Part shown: positions 24,373-32,766 of the stretch, piece by piece
Layout of the letters: each line of letters begins with the position of its first letter
Numbering within the stretch: the first letter of the stretch is position 1
Source of the DNA: Rhodococcus zopfii NBRC 100606 = JCM 9919
GTDB lineage: Bacteria > Actinomycetota > Actinomycetes > Mycobacteriales > Mycobacteriaceae
Assembly: GCF_001895025.1 (NCBI RefSeq)
Contig: NZ_BCXI01000027.1
Coordinates: 1 to 64,000 of the forward strand
Reading direction: 5' to 3'
DNA: 64,000 nt
Program-made: the position numbers and the translations under genes
Notes under the pieces: generated by a model
What the model was told of the DNA's origin: nothing
What the model saw: only the letters and a program-made list of their open reading frames with translations
Database searches by the model: none

Positions 24373-26172
24373 ATGCCTGTCTTCCACGACGGTCTCGACG
24401 AGACCGCCCCTCCCCCCGGCCCGGTCGTCGAAACCGACGTCGTCGTCATCGGATCCGGCCCCGCCGGGGCGTCGGCCGCACTGTTCCTGTCCACCCTCGG
24501 CATCGACAACATCATGATCACCAAGTACCGGTGGACCGCCAACACGCCACGCGCCCACATCACCAATCAGCGGACGATGGAGATCTTCCGTGACGTGGGC
24601 ATCGAACAGCAGGTCCTTGCGGAGGCGTCCCCCCACGACATCATCGGCGACACCGTGTTCTGCACCGCCCTGGCCGGTGAGGAACTCGGGCGGATCCTGT
24701 CGTGGGGTACCCACCCCGCCCGCGAGGCCGACTACGTGCTCGCCTCGCCGTCCCTCAACTGCGACATCCCGCAGACGCACCTCGAGCCGATCCTCGTGAA
24801 GAACGCCACGGTCCGTGGTACGCAGACGCGGTTCTCGACCGAGTACCTCTCGCATTCCGAGGACGCCGACGGGGTCACCGTCCGGGTTCTCGATCGGCTC
24901 GACGGCCGCGAGTTCGATATCCGGGCCAAGTACATGATCGGGGCGGACGGCGCCCGCTCCACGATCGCAGCCGCCCTCCAGCTGCCGTTCGAGGGCCGGA
25001 TGGACATTGCCGGTTCGATGAACATCACGTTCCGCGCCGACCTCACCGACCTCGTCGCGCACCGCCCCTCGGTGCTGTACTGGGTGGTGCAGCCCGGCTC
25101 GGATGTCGGCGGCATCGGCGCCGGACTCGTCCGCATGGTGCGCCCCTGGAACGAATGGCTCGCCGTGTGGGGTTACGACATCGAGCTGCCGGCACCGGAG
25201 ATGAACGACGACCGCGCCCGGGAGATCGTCCGCACCATGATCGGTCGCGACGACATCGACGTGGAGATCACGGGCTACTCGCTGTGGGGCAACAACGAGA
25301 TGTACGCCACGCACATGCAGACCCGCCGGGTCTTCATCGCCGGTGACGCCGCCCACCGTCACCCGCCGAGCAACGGTCTCGGCTCCAACACCTCCATCCA
25401 GGACTCCTACAACCTCGCCTGGAAGATCGCTGCCGTGCTGGAAGGTCGCGCCGGTCCGGGACTGCTCGAGACCTACTCCGTCGAACGTGTCCCTGTCGCC
25501 GAGCAGATCGTCAGGCGGGCCAACAAGTCCAGTCGTGAATTCGTGGGAATCTTCGAAGCCCTCGGCACGACCCGGGCAACGACGATCGAACACATGCAAG
25601 CCGAGCTCGCCGAACTCCGGGCCGACACACCCGCAGGCGCCGCCAAGCGGCAGGCGCTCGCGGCGGCGATGGAACTCAAGAACTACGAGTTCAACGCCCT
25701 CGGCGTGGAACTGGGGCAGAACTACGCCGGTTCCCCCGCGGTGGCCGGGGACGGGAGCGCCCTGCCCATCCCCGCTCGGGATCCGGAACTCTACTACGAG
25801 CCGCACACGTATCCCGGTGTGCGCCTGCCACATTGCTGGGTGGGTGATTCGACGAGCAGGATGTCGACACACGATCTGGCGCAGTACACGCAGTTCACTC
25901 TCCTCACCGGCAAGACCGGCCGGGCGTGGGCCGGCGCGGCGGCGAAGGTCTCGGAGGAACTCGGCGTCGACGTGGTCCCGATCGTGATCGGAGCCGGCGA
26001 GCCGGTACAGGACCTGTACTTCGACTGGGGCAGGCTGCGGGAGGTGGCGGAGGACGGGGCGGTCCTGGTCCGGCCGGACACTCACATCGGCTGGCGAGCA
26101 CACCGTTTGGCGGACGACCCGGTGACCGCACTGCGCGACGCCATGCTCCACATCCTGCACCGGCAGGCGTGA
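24373..26172 (+). CDS. Phenol hydroxylase-like FAD monooxygenase (TfdB/resorcinol type)
   Basis: This 599-residue class A flavoprotein resembles 2,4-dichlorophenol and resorcinol hydroxylases. It has DVVVIGSGPAGASAALFLSTLG for FAD, MIGADGARSTIAAALQLPF as the DG motif and RVFIAGDAAHRHPPSNGLGSNTSIQDSYNLAWKIA, with the classic GDAAH. A C-terminal thioredoxin-like dimerisation domain (HCWVGDSTSRMSTHDLAQYTQFTLLTG onward) is present. Its place just before maleylacetate reductase and hydroxyquinol dioxygenase suggests that it produces hydroxyquinol from a resorcinol- or 4-hydroxyphenol-type substrate with NAD(P)H and O2. Exact substrate is inferred. Confidence 0.88.
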   Translation: MPVFHDGLDETAPPPGPVVETDVVVIGSGPAGASAALFLSTLGIDNIMITKYRWTANTPRAHITNQRTMEIFRDVGIEQQVLAEASPHDIIGDTVFCTALAGEELGRILSWGTHPAREADYVLASPSLNCDIPQTHLEPILVKNATVRGTQTRFSTEYLSHSEDADGVTVRVLDRLDGREFDIRAKYMIGADGARSTIAAALQLPFEGRMDIAGSMNITFRADLTDLVAHRPSVLYWVVQPGSDVGGIGAGLVRMVRPWNEWLAVWGYDIELPAPEMNDDRAREIVRTMIGRDDIDVEITGYSLWGNNEMYATHMQTRRVFIAGDAAHRHPPSNGLGSNTSIQDSYNLAWKIAAVLEGRAGPGLLETYSVERVPVAEQIVRRANKSSREFVGIFEALGTTRATTIEHMQAELAELRADTPAGAAKRQALAAAMELKNYEFNALGVELGQNYAGSPAVAGDGSALPIPARDPELYYEPHTYPGVRLPHCWVGDSTSRMSTHDLAQYTQFTLLTGKTGRAWAGAAAKVSEELGVDVVPIVIGAGEPVQDLYFDWGRLREVAEDGAVLVRPDTHIGWRAHRLADDPVTALRDAMLHILHRQA

Positions 26173-26175
26173 CCG

Positions 26176-27264
26176 ATGGGACTGTCGTTCACCCACGAAA
26201 CCCGTCCGCAGCGCGTGGTGTTCGAAGCCGGAGGCGCACGCCGTCACCTCGCCGCCGAGATCGACCGGCTCGGCGCCGCGCGGATCATGCTCGTGGCATC
26301 GGCGGCGGAAGGCACCCTCGCCGACCGCATCGTCGGGGACCTGCCGGTGGTTCGCCGCTGGTCGGAGGTCCATCCGCACGTCCCCGTCGAGGTTGCGCGA
26401 CGAGCACGCCGGGCCGCAATCGACGCCGACGCCGACGCCCTCGTCAGTGTCGGCGGGGGATCGGCCGTCGGCCTGGCCAAGGCCGTCGCGATGACCACCG
26501 CCCTACCGATCGTGGCCGTGCCGACCACCTACGCCGGCTCGGAAGCGACCGACGTGTGGGGGCTGACCGACAACGGCGTGAAGACCACCGGCGCCGACAA
26601 CGCGGTCCTGCCGACCTCGGTCGTCTACGACTCCGAACTGACCGTCGGCCTGCCGGTCGATCTGAGCGTCGCCAGCGGCCTGAACGCGCTCGCCCACTGC
26701 GTCGACTCGCTGTGGGCACCGCGCGCCGATCCGATCAATACCGCGCTCTGCCTCGAGGGCGCCCGTGCTCTCGCCACCGGCCTGCCGGAGGTTGTCGCGG
26801 ACCCCGGCAGTCTCGACGGCCGCGACCGCTGCCTGTACGGCGCGTACCTCGCTGCCGTGGGGTTCGCGTCGGCCGGCGCGGGCATGCATCACAAGATCTG
26901 CCACGTCCTCGGTGGCGCTTACGGTCTGCCGCATGCGCAGACCCACGCCGTCGTGCTGCCCCACGTGCTGGCCTTCAACGCCGCGTCGCTCCGCCCGCTC
27001 GGCCGGCACCTCGCCGGCGCGCTGGGGTCCCCGACCCCGACGGATCCCGATGCGGCCTCCGATGCGCTCGACGAACTACGGCGGCTCCTGAACGCTCCGA
27101 CGTCCCTCGCCGAGCTCGGGATGCGCGAGGCGGACCTGCCCGACGCGGTGCAGCGCTGCCTTGCCGCCGTTCCTGACACCAATCCCACACCCGTCACGCC
27201 GCAGAACCTGACCGAGCTGCTGTACGCGGCGTGGTCGGGTCGGCAGACCCGGAGGACTCCGTGA
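26176..27264 (+). CDS. Maleylacetate reductase
   Basis: This 362-residue iron-alcohol-dehydrogenase-family enzyme reduces maleylacetate to 3-oxoadipate with NAD(P)H. The dinucleotide motif [17 protein letters not shown] and [16 protein letters not shown] are typical of TftE/MacA-type reductases. The metal region includes [28 protein letters not shown] and [14 protein letters not shown]. It starts three bases after the monooxygenase stop and overlaps the next gene by four bases (GTGA). This gene plus the following intradiol dioxygenase defines the hydroxyquinol lower pathway. Confidence 0.92.
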   Translation: MGLSFTHETRPQRVVFEAGGARRHLAAEIDRLGAARIMLVASAAEGTLADRIVGDLPVVRRWSEVHPHVPVEVARRARRAAIDADADALVSVGGGSAVGLAKAVAMTTALPIVAVPTTYAGSEATDVWGLTDNGVKTTGADNAVLPTSVVYDSELTVGLPVDLSVASGLNALAHCVDSLWAPRADPINTALCLEGARALATGLPEVVADPGSLDGRDRCLYGAYLAAVGFASAGAGMHHKICHVLGGAYGLPHAQTHAVVLPHVLAFNAASLRPLGRHLAGALGSPTPTDPDAASDALDELRRLLNAPTSLAELGMREADLPDAVQRCLAAVPDTNPTPVTPQNLTELLYAAWSGRQTRRTP

Positions 27265-28202
27265 ACACCCCATCCGATCACCAGCCGCTCCACCCACCCG
27301 CCGTTTCGGTCGACCCGACGCCCACCGTGTCGCCAGAACAGGCACGACGCGAGCAGGACCTCGTCGACCGGGTGGTCGCGTCGTTCGACGACACCGAGTC
27401 GCCGCGCCTGCGTCAGCTCATGCAGGCACTCGTCCGGCATCTGCACGCGTACGTTCGCGAGATTCGGCTCACCGAACAGGAATGGAGTACCGCGATCGCC
27501 TTCCTCACCGAGTGCGGACACGTCACTGACGACAAACGCCAGGAGTTTGTCCTCCTGTCGGACGTCCTCGGGGTGTCGATGCAGACCGTCGCCGTCGGCA
27601 ACGAGGCCGTCGGCGACGCCACCGCGTCGACCGTGTTCGGGCCGTTCTTCGTCGACGGGTCACCGCGCATCGAGTCGGGCGGCGACCTGACGTTCGGCGC
27701 GAAGGGCCAACCGTGCCGAGTGCAGGGCACCGTCCGCGACCTCACCGGCCGGCCTGTGCCGGGGGCGCGCATCGAGGTGTGGGAGGCCGATGAGGATGGA
27801 CTGTACGACGTGCAGTACCGCGACGACCGCGTCGCGGCTCGCGCTCACTTGTTCACCGGCGACAACGGCCGGTACAGCTTCTGGGGACTGACCCCCACCC
27901 CCTATCCGATTCCGCACGACGGTCCGGTCGGGCGGCTGCTCGAAGCTGCCGGGCGGTCACCGATACGCGCGTCCCACCTGCACTTCATGGTGTCCGCGCC
28001 GGGACTTCGAACACTCGTCACCCACATCTTCGTCGATGGCTGCGACTACCTCGACCGAGACAGCGTGTTCGGAGTCGCGGACTCGCTCGTCAAGGACTTC
28101 GTCCAGCACTCGGCCCAGGAGCCGCCGCCGGACGGGCACGACCTCGCGGGGCGTAGCTGGGCGAGCGTCGATTTCGACATCGTGCTGGCGCCCGCCGAGT
28201 AG
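27261..28202 (+). CDS. Hydroxyquinol 1,2-dioxygenase (intradiol)
   Basis: This 313-residue Fe(III) enzyme cleaves 1,2,4-trihydroxybenzene to maleylacetate. The N-terminal helical dioxygenase domain ([27 protein letters not shown]) and the beta-sandwich domain with [31 protein letters not shown] are intact. The iron ligands are the Tyr of LYDVQY, the Tyr of [12 protein letters not shown] and the two His of [17 protein letters not shown] is characteristic. The start is the GTG at 27261, with GGAGG upstream. It is the last gene of the plus-strand operon. Catechol or chlorocatechol dioxygenase is less likely, given the maleylacetate reductase beside it. Confidence 0.92.
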   Translation: MNTPSDHQPLHPPAVSVDPTPTVSPEQARREQDLVDRVVASFDDTESPRLRQLMQALVRHLHAYVREIRLTEQEWSTAIAFLTECGHVTDDKRQEFVLLSDVLGVSMQTVAVGNEAVGDATASTVFGPFFVDGSPRIESGGDLTFGAKGQPCRVQGTVRDLTGRPVPGARIEVWEADEDGLYDVQYRDDRVAARAHLFTGDNGRYSFWGLTPTPYPIPHDGPVGRLLEAAGRSPIRASHLHFMVSAPGLRTLVTHIFVDGCDYLDRDSVFGVADSLVKDFVQHSAQEPPPDGHDLAGRSWASVDFDIVLAPAE

Positions 28203-28771
28203 GCCGGCGACGCCGGTACCGACGACCGAGCTCGTGCGGCGAGGGCCTGGACGCGGACGGTGACGTCCGAGTTCGCTCGGGAATGCGGATTCCGGCCTCG
28301 GCGAGAGGCTGCGCCGCATCCTCCGCGGTGGACGGCCGGCCGGTGGCGATGTAGCTGCCGGTCGGCATCACGGAGTGGACGATGTCCGGGTAGACGTGCA
28401 CGAGGTTGAAGCCCTGGGCACCGTCGTGGCCACGCTGGCACCCGACCGGAACGTTGAGGTCCTGGGTGGAGCAGGTCGGCGATGCCACCAAGACAGGGAT
28501 GCCCGCGAAGGTCGCGGGCGCGGTGTACCGCCCCGGTGGTCGGCAAGGATGGTCCGCAGTCTGTTGAACTATCAGGCTGTTGAACTATTGGGCCGGGTGG
28601 ACGGCAGCTGGGTCGAGCAGGAGTTTCCTGATGGTGGCGCGGTCGTCATGGTTGCCCCTTGCCCACACGATTTGCGCGGTCCACACGATCTGCGCGCTGA
28701 GCGCCACCGAGGCAAACCCGCCAAGACCGCGCGGCTTCGAATCCACGTCGGGAAATCGGGGAACTCACTCA
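28203..28771. other. Gene-poor 569-base region with short repeats, possible gene remnant
   Basis: I find no intact gene. A minus-strand frame (28090-28491) reads GHDGAQGFNLVHVYPDIVHS before turning into low-complexity Arg/Pro, which could be a decayed gene. Two small direct repeats are visible: CTGTTGAACTAT at 28561-28572 and 28577-28588, and CCACACGAT(T/C)TGCGCG at about 28662-28678 and 28681-28696. No terminator hairpin for the hydroxyquinol operon is obvious. The composition suggests an old junction at the edge of the island. Confidence 0.4.
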
Positions 28772-29665
28772 CTACAGCGCGGTGACCTTCTCTGCGACGA
28801 TCGGGCGCACCGGCTTCGGTGCCGCACCGCAGCTCGCCGGTCGCGGCGGCAGTTCGCGCACCCCGACGTCGACGCGCCAGGCGCGGCCGTCGCGGTGACG
28901 CACGATCGGCCCGGCTGCTTCGTCGACGGTGACGGCATCGACGTCAGTGCTGGTGGCGGTGGCGGTGGCGGCACCGAGTTCGCGCACCGCGATCTCCGCG
29001 ACCTGACCGGCCGCGGCCCACGTGCTGCGTCCGCGCAGTCCCGGCAGGTACACCTGGTCCTCGGCCGCGGCACGCACGGCGTCGGCGCTGCGCGCGGCGT
29101 CGAGGCGTCCGTAGGTGTAGCCGGTGGGCAGCAGGATCATCGACGGCGCGAAGCGGTGCCCGCCGGTGTGCGAGCACTCCCACACCGCGTCGCCGAACTG
29201 CTTCCCGAGGGCGGCCGCGATCGGCCGGCCCTGTACCGCGCAGCACTGGTCGCGCTTGCCGTGCGCGCACACCAGCACGACCGGGTCGGTCACCGCGGCG
29301 CCCAGCCCGGGCGCCGGGCCGGCGACGACCCGCGGCACCACGTCGAGCAGCTCGGCAGGTTCGGCGACCTCGAGGCGTTCGCACCATGTGTTTCCGGGTT
29401 CGGTGCGGGCGATCAGCACGGTGTGGGCCGGGCGCGCCACGTCGCGTCCGGGGCGGCGGATGAACAGGATCCGCACCCCCGCCGCGTCGGCGCGGGCGGA
29501 CAGTTCGGTGGCGAGCTCGGTTCCGAGGGCGGTGCCGTCGAGCACGTCCCGACCCCACCCGGAGGGGACCTCGAGGCACACGTACCCCGGTGCCGTGGCG
29601 GCGGTGCCGGGCAGCGGCTCCTCGGGGACGGACAGCGCAGAGCAGATGGGGGCGGCGATCGTCAC
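28772..29665 (-). CDS. Sucrase/ferredoxin-like (thioredoxin-fold 2Fe-2S) protein
   Basis: This 297-residue protein matches the sucraseferredoxin-like family, a thioredoxin-like fold related to 2Fe-2S ferredoxins. The diagnostic stretch is VLVCAHGKRDQCCAVQGRPIA, followed by WECSHTGGHRFAPSMILLPTGYTYGRL. The cysteines and histidines there are the presumed cluster ligands. No enzymatic activity is established for bacterial members. The start is taken as GTG 29665 (VTIAAPICSAL), although the ribosome site is weak. It lies 22 bases after the YdeI-like gene and may be read through from it. Confidence 0.82.
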   Translation of the reverse strand: MTIAAPICSALSVPEEPLPGTAATAPGYVCLEVPSGWGRDVLDGTALGTELATELSARADAAGVRILFIRRPGRDVARPAHTVLIARTEPGNTWCERLEVAEPAELLDVVPRVVAGPAPGLGAAVTDPVVLVCAHGKRDQCCAVQGRPIAAALGKQFGDAVWECSHTGGHRFAPSMILLPTGYTYGRLDAARSADAVRAAAEDQVYLPGLRGRSTWAAAGQVAEIAVRELGAATATATSTDVDAVTVDEAAGPIVRHRDGRAWRVDVGVRELPPRPASCGAAPKPVRPIVAEKVTAL

Positions 29666-29687
29666 CCGGTCATTGTCGCCGGTTCGG

Positions 29688-30266
29688 TTACTCGTGGAAG
29701 CGTCGGCCCTCGGCGAGCTGCCGGACGAACTTCTCGATCCGGCGCGCACGGGTCTCTGGCCGCTTCGCGTCCTGCAGTCGATAGACGATCGCGAATCGGT
29801 TGCGGCCGTCGAGAGTCGCGTAGAACGCCTCCGCGTCCGGGTTCTGCGCGAGCGCGTCGAGGAAGTCCTGCGGCACCTGTGCCGTGCTCTGCCCGGCGTA
29901 GGCACGGTCCCAGCGGCCGTCGGCGCGGGCCCGCTCGATCTCGGCCAGCCCGGCCGGCTCGAGCCGGCCTTCGGCCTCGAGCCGTTCGGCGCGTTCCCGG
30001 TTGCGCTGCGACCACGGGCTGCGAGCCCGCCGCGGGGTGATGCGCTGCAGTGAGAAGTCGGCGTCGAAACTGCGGGCCTGGCTGTCGATCCAGCCGTATC
30101 GCAACAGCTCACCGACGAGTTCGTCGTACGTCACCGAGGTCTGCGGCGACGCCTTCTTGGCGAGCTTGACCCAGATTCCGTCCGAGTTGCCATGGTGGAT
30201 GCGCAACCAGGCATCCAGGGCGTCGCGGTCCGGGAAGTACTCGACAGGCAGTTCCGGCGTGGGCAC
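29688..30266 (-). CDS. YdeI/OmpD-associated family protein
   Basis: This 192-residue soluble protein has the family pattern FPDRDALDAWLRIHHGNSDGIWVKLAKK at the start, SVTYDELVGELLRYGWIDSQ in the middle, and YRLQDAKRPETRARRIEKFVRQLAEGR near the end. Members are annotated as YdeI/OmpD-associated or bacteriocin-protection proteins, but the biochemical role is unknown. Translation probably begins at GTG 30266, four bases after the stop of the membrane protein gene, so the two are likely coupled. Confidence 0.82.
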   Translation of the reverse strand: MPTPELPVEYFPDRDALDAWLRIHHGNSDGIWVKLAKKASPQTSVTYDELVGELLRYGWIDSQARSFDADFSLQRITPRRARSPWSQRNRERAERLEAEGRLEPAGLAEIERARADGRWDRAYAGQSTAQVPQDFLDALAQNPDAEAFYATLDGRNRFAIVYRLQDAKRPETRARRIEKFVRQLAEGRRFHE

Positions 30267-30270
30267 GCGA

Positions 30271-30801
30271 TCAATCCTCGGCGCCGCGCAGCCGCCGGAC
30301 GCCGGCGCGCGTCCATACGCGCACGAACCCTTGGAACAGATAGGCGGAGCAGCCGAGCGCCAGTACCCATTTGGTGATGCTGATCGTGGATGCGGCGCGG
30401 ACGGTGGTGTGGTCGATGCGGTCGCGGTGGTCGAGCAGATACAGACCGGCGATGTTCTCCACGTAGTCGCCCGCGGCGGCGATCGCCGGTGCCGCGGCGA
30501 GGATGCGGCGGGTAGTGGGCGACAGCGGATGATGCTCGGCCAGCGAGCGCGCACCGGCACGCAAGGCAATCGCAAAGGTCAAGGGGTGCACCATGTCCCA
30601 GTAGTAGTGCTGCCGATAGCGCCGCAGATCGTCGGGGCCGAGATTGTCGAGGATCTTCCGGTACTTGTCAGCCGAGAACGTGGTCTGGATCGTGCCCACG
30701 GTCGGAGCCGTGGACCCGAGGACGCGGGCGATGTTGGCCTGGGAAACCACGAACACCGCAGCTGAGCCGAGGAGGCGACGATCCGATCCGGTGAGAGCCA
30801 T
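30271..30801 (-). CDS. Polytopic membrane protein of unknown function
   Basis: This 176-residue protein has hydrophobic segments near 8-25, 70-85, 98-115 and 140-160, so about four membrane helices. Between the first two lies a soluble stretch (YRKILDNLGPDDLRRYRQHYYWDMVHPL). I do not recognise a named family with confidence. It heads a three-gene minus-strand run with the YdeI-like and sucrase/ferredoxin-like genes. Confidence 0.65.
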   Translation of the reverse strand: MALTGSDRRLLGSAAVFVVSQANIARVLGSTAPTVGTIQTTFSADKYRKILDNLGPDDLRRYRQHYYWDMVHPLTFAIALRAGARSLAEHHPLSPTTRRILAAAPAIAAAGDYVENIAGLYLLDHRDRIDHTTVRAASTISITKWVLALGCSAYLFQGFVRVWTRAGVRRLRGAED

Positions 30802-31143
30802 GCGGACGATGCTACCGACTGCGCAGCGCCTCCGGGTGGATCATTCGACGTCGGCGGCCTCGAAGATCAGGCACTGCGCGGGAGTCGCTCGGGGCGCGGC
30901 CGTTGCTCGATGCTGCCGTCGACATCCGCGCGACCCGACGACAGCCGCGGATGTCCGGCTGCGCGCGCATGACCGCCACGCCGCGGCTGCCGACCGTTAC
31001 CCGCTTTAGCCGAAATCAACTCCGGCGTTACCGAATTCGCGGCAGCTGCCGAATCCCGCCTCTTCGCGGCATACAGGTTCGAGCGGTCGTCGCGACACCC
31101 TCGGGTCGGGTGGTGGATCGTCAGCGAAGCTCGAGGGAGGTGC
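30802..31143. other. Intergenic region, 342 bases, no gene seen
   Basis: It lies between the TetR stop and the start of the membrane protein gene, both on the minus strand. It holds no supported coding sequence, strong hairpin or repeat, and should contain the promoter of the three-gene run beginning at 30801. Confidence 0.4.
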
Positions 31144-31707
31144 TCAATTTCCGGGCGCGGTTGCTGCGTCGAGGAGAATCTCTGCGACGCGGCGCGCCTG
31201 CTGCGCTACGTCGCCACCGCAGATGGGGGCCGAGGCCATCGCCCCGTTGGCCAGGATCGCGAGCTGATCTCCCAGCTCCGCTGGGGCCCCTGCAGCCTGC
31301 GCGAGTTCTCGGAGATAGTCGCGGAAGGCCCTTTTGTGGTGTCGTGCGATCTCGGCGACCGCCTCGGACTCGCCACCGAGTTCTCCGAAGGTGTTGATAA
31401 AAGTGCATCCGCGAAAGCTGCTGTCTCCGAACCAGACTTCGAGATAGTCGAACACGGCGAGAACCCTGCGGCGTGGGTCGGTGCGGGCTTCGACGTGGCG
31501 ACGGACGTCGGCGAGAACATTCCGATCACGCCTGGTGAGTACGGCGTGAACGAGGCTGTCCTTGGATGGATACAACTGGTAGAGGCGTTTGAGGGAAATC
31601 CCCGCCTGGGTGCGGATCGCGTCGATGCCGACGGCTTGAATGCCGTGGTCGTTGAACAACTGCTCGGCCACGTCCAGCAGTCGCGTCTCGGCGAGATCGG
31701 CGTTCAT
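31144..31707 (-). CDS. TetR-family regulator of the adjacent hydrolase
   Basis: This 187-residue repressor has its helix-turn-helix in residues 8-55 (RLLDVAEQLFNDHGIQAVGIDAIRTQAGISLKRLYQLYPSKDSLV) and a C-terminal domain with FRGCTFINTFGEL, which places it near the AcrR/TetR_C group that senses small hydrophobic or reactive compounds. It is divergent from the dehalogenase-like hydrolase. Three copies of one palindrome lie in the 116 bases between them, so autoregulation and control of the hydrolase are likely. Confidence 0.88.
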   Translation of the reverse strand: MNADLAETRLLDVAEQLFNDHGIQAVGIDAIRTQAGISLKRLYQLYPSKDSLVHAVLTRRDRNVLADVRRHVEARTDPRRRVLAVFDYLEVWFGDSSFRGCTFINTFGELGGESEAVAEIARHHKRAFRDYLRELAQAAGAPAELGDQLAILANGAMASAPICGGDVAQQARRVAEILLDAATAPGN

Positions 31708-31727
31708 TTCAACCTTCCACTTGCGGA

Positions 31728-31802
31728 GAGAACCATCGTTCTCTACAGTACCTCACACGGGCGGAGAACGATCGTTCTCCACTCGGGGGAACGATCGTTC
31801 TC
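31728..31802. promoter_or_regulatory. Three TetR-type operators in a divergent promoter
   Basis: The sites are GAGAACCATCGTTCTC at 31728-31743 (one mismatch), GAGAACGATCGTTCTC at 31764-31779 (perfect 16-base palindrome) and GGGAACGATCGTTCTC at 31787-31802. Centres are 36 and 23 bases apart. The core GAACGATCGTTC is also found at 20852. They are placed to block both the TetR and the hydrolase promoters. Confidence 0.8.
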
Positions 31803-31823
31803 CATGTCGATGGAGGTGTACAA

Positions 31824-32693
31824 ATGTTCGCTCCGATCTTTACTCATCACACCGTCTCGATCGACGGACTCGACGTCTTCTATCGAGAGGCCGGCGACCG
31901 GTCGAATCCGACACTGGTCCTGCTGCACGGGTTTCCGACCAGTTCTCACATGTTCAGAGGTCTCATGGCCGATCTTGCGGACGACTTCCACCTGATCGCC
32001 CCCGATCACATCGGTTTCGGTAGCTCTGCGATGCCGTCCGTCGACGACTTCGACTACAGCTTCGACCGACTGGCCGAGATCACGTGGACACTGCTGGAAG
32101 AGTTGTCGCTCGAGCGGTACGCGCTCTATATCCACGACTACGGCGCACCGATCGGGCTTCGGATCGCGACCCGGAAGCCGGAACGCGTGACCGCGCTGAT
32201 CACTCAGAGTGGTAACGCGTACACGGAGGGGTTTACACCGTTCTGGGAGGTCTTGTTTGCCCACGCCGCAGATCGAAAGACGCACGAGTCGGCTGTGCGC
32301 GAGCTGCTCGAGCCGGCAGCGACGCACTGGCAATACACCCACGGCGTGCCCGACGACCGCGTAGGCCGACTCGCCCCCGAGACCTGGCTGCTGGATCAGG
32401 CCGGTCTGGACCGGCCGGGCAACAAGGAGATCCAACTCCAACTGTTCTGGGACTACCAGTTCAATCTCGAGGCCTACCCGGCCTTTCAGGAGTACTTCCG
32501 GCAGTGGCAGCCTCCGACCCTGGTCGCCTGGGGGCGGAACGACGAGATCTTCGGGCCTGCCGGAGCGCAGGCATTCCGACGCGATCTGCCTGACGCCGAG
32601 ATCCATCTCCTCGACGCCGGCCACTTCGCGCTCGAGACCCACCGGCATGAGATCGCGGCTCTTGCCCGCGATTTCCTTCAGCGCACGCTGTGA
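31824..32693 (+). CDS. Haloalkane dehalogenase/epoxide hydrolase-like alpha/beta hydrolase
   Basis: This 289-residue alpha/beta hydrolase has Asp rather than Ser as nucleophile: D105 in IHDYGAPIG. HGFPTSSHMFR holds the oxyanion residues, and the acid and base are the Asp of WGRNDEIF and the His of DAGHFALETH. Haloalkane dehalogenases usually have HDWG at the nucleophile; here the Trp is Tyr, so halide binding is uncertain and an epoxide hydrolase or other C-X hydrolase is possible. The gene is divergent from a TetR gene with three operators between, suggesting induction by its substrate. Confidence 0.82.
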   Translation: MFAPIFTHHTVSIDGLDVFYREAGDRSNPTLVLLHGFPTSSHMFRGLMADLADDFHLIAPDHIGFGSSAMPSVDDFDYSFDRLAEITWTLLEELSLERYALYIHDYGAPIGLRIATRKPERVTALITQSGNAYTEGFTPFWEVLFAHAADRKTHESAVRELLEPAATHWQYTHGVPDDRVGRLAPETWLLDQAGLDRPGNKEIQLQLFWDYQFNLEAYPAFQEYFRQWQPPTLVAWGRNDEIFGPAGAQAFRRDLPDAEIHLLDAGHFALETHRHEIAALARDFLQRTL

Positions 32694-32766
32694 CGGGTCT
32701 CAGACACGTTGACAACTACCGCCGGCGGCGCGCGGATGTCCGCCTCGCAGGCGACTGCGGGTAGCG

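Noticed and set aside
23746-26379. A minus-strand open frame of 877 codons
   Set aside because: It is antisense to the CoA ligase, MaoC and hydroxylase genes, has biased low-complexity sequence and no motif.
26176-28202. Chlorocatechol (ortho) pathway
   Set aside because: There is no muconate cycloisomerase or dienelactone hydrolase, while maleylacetate reductase is directly beside an intradiol enzyme and a TfdB-type hydroxylase, which fits hydroxyquinol better.
28375-28785. A 136-codon plus-strand frame after hydroxyquinol dioxygenase
   Set aside because: It crosses short repeats, has no motif and shows no coding bias.
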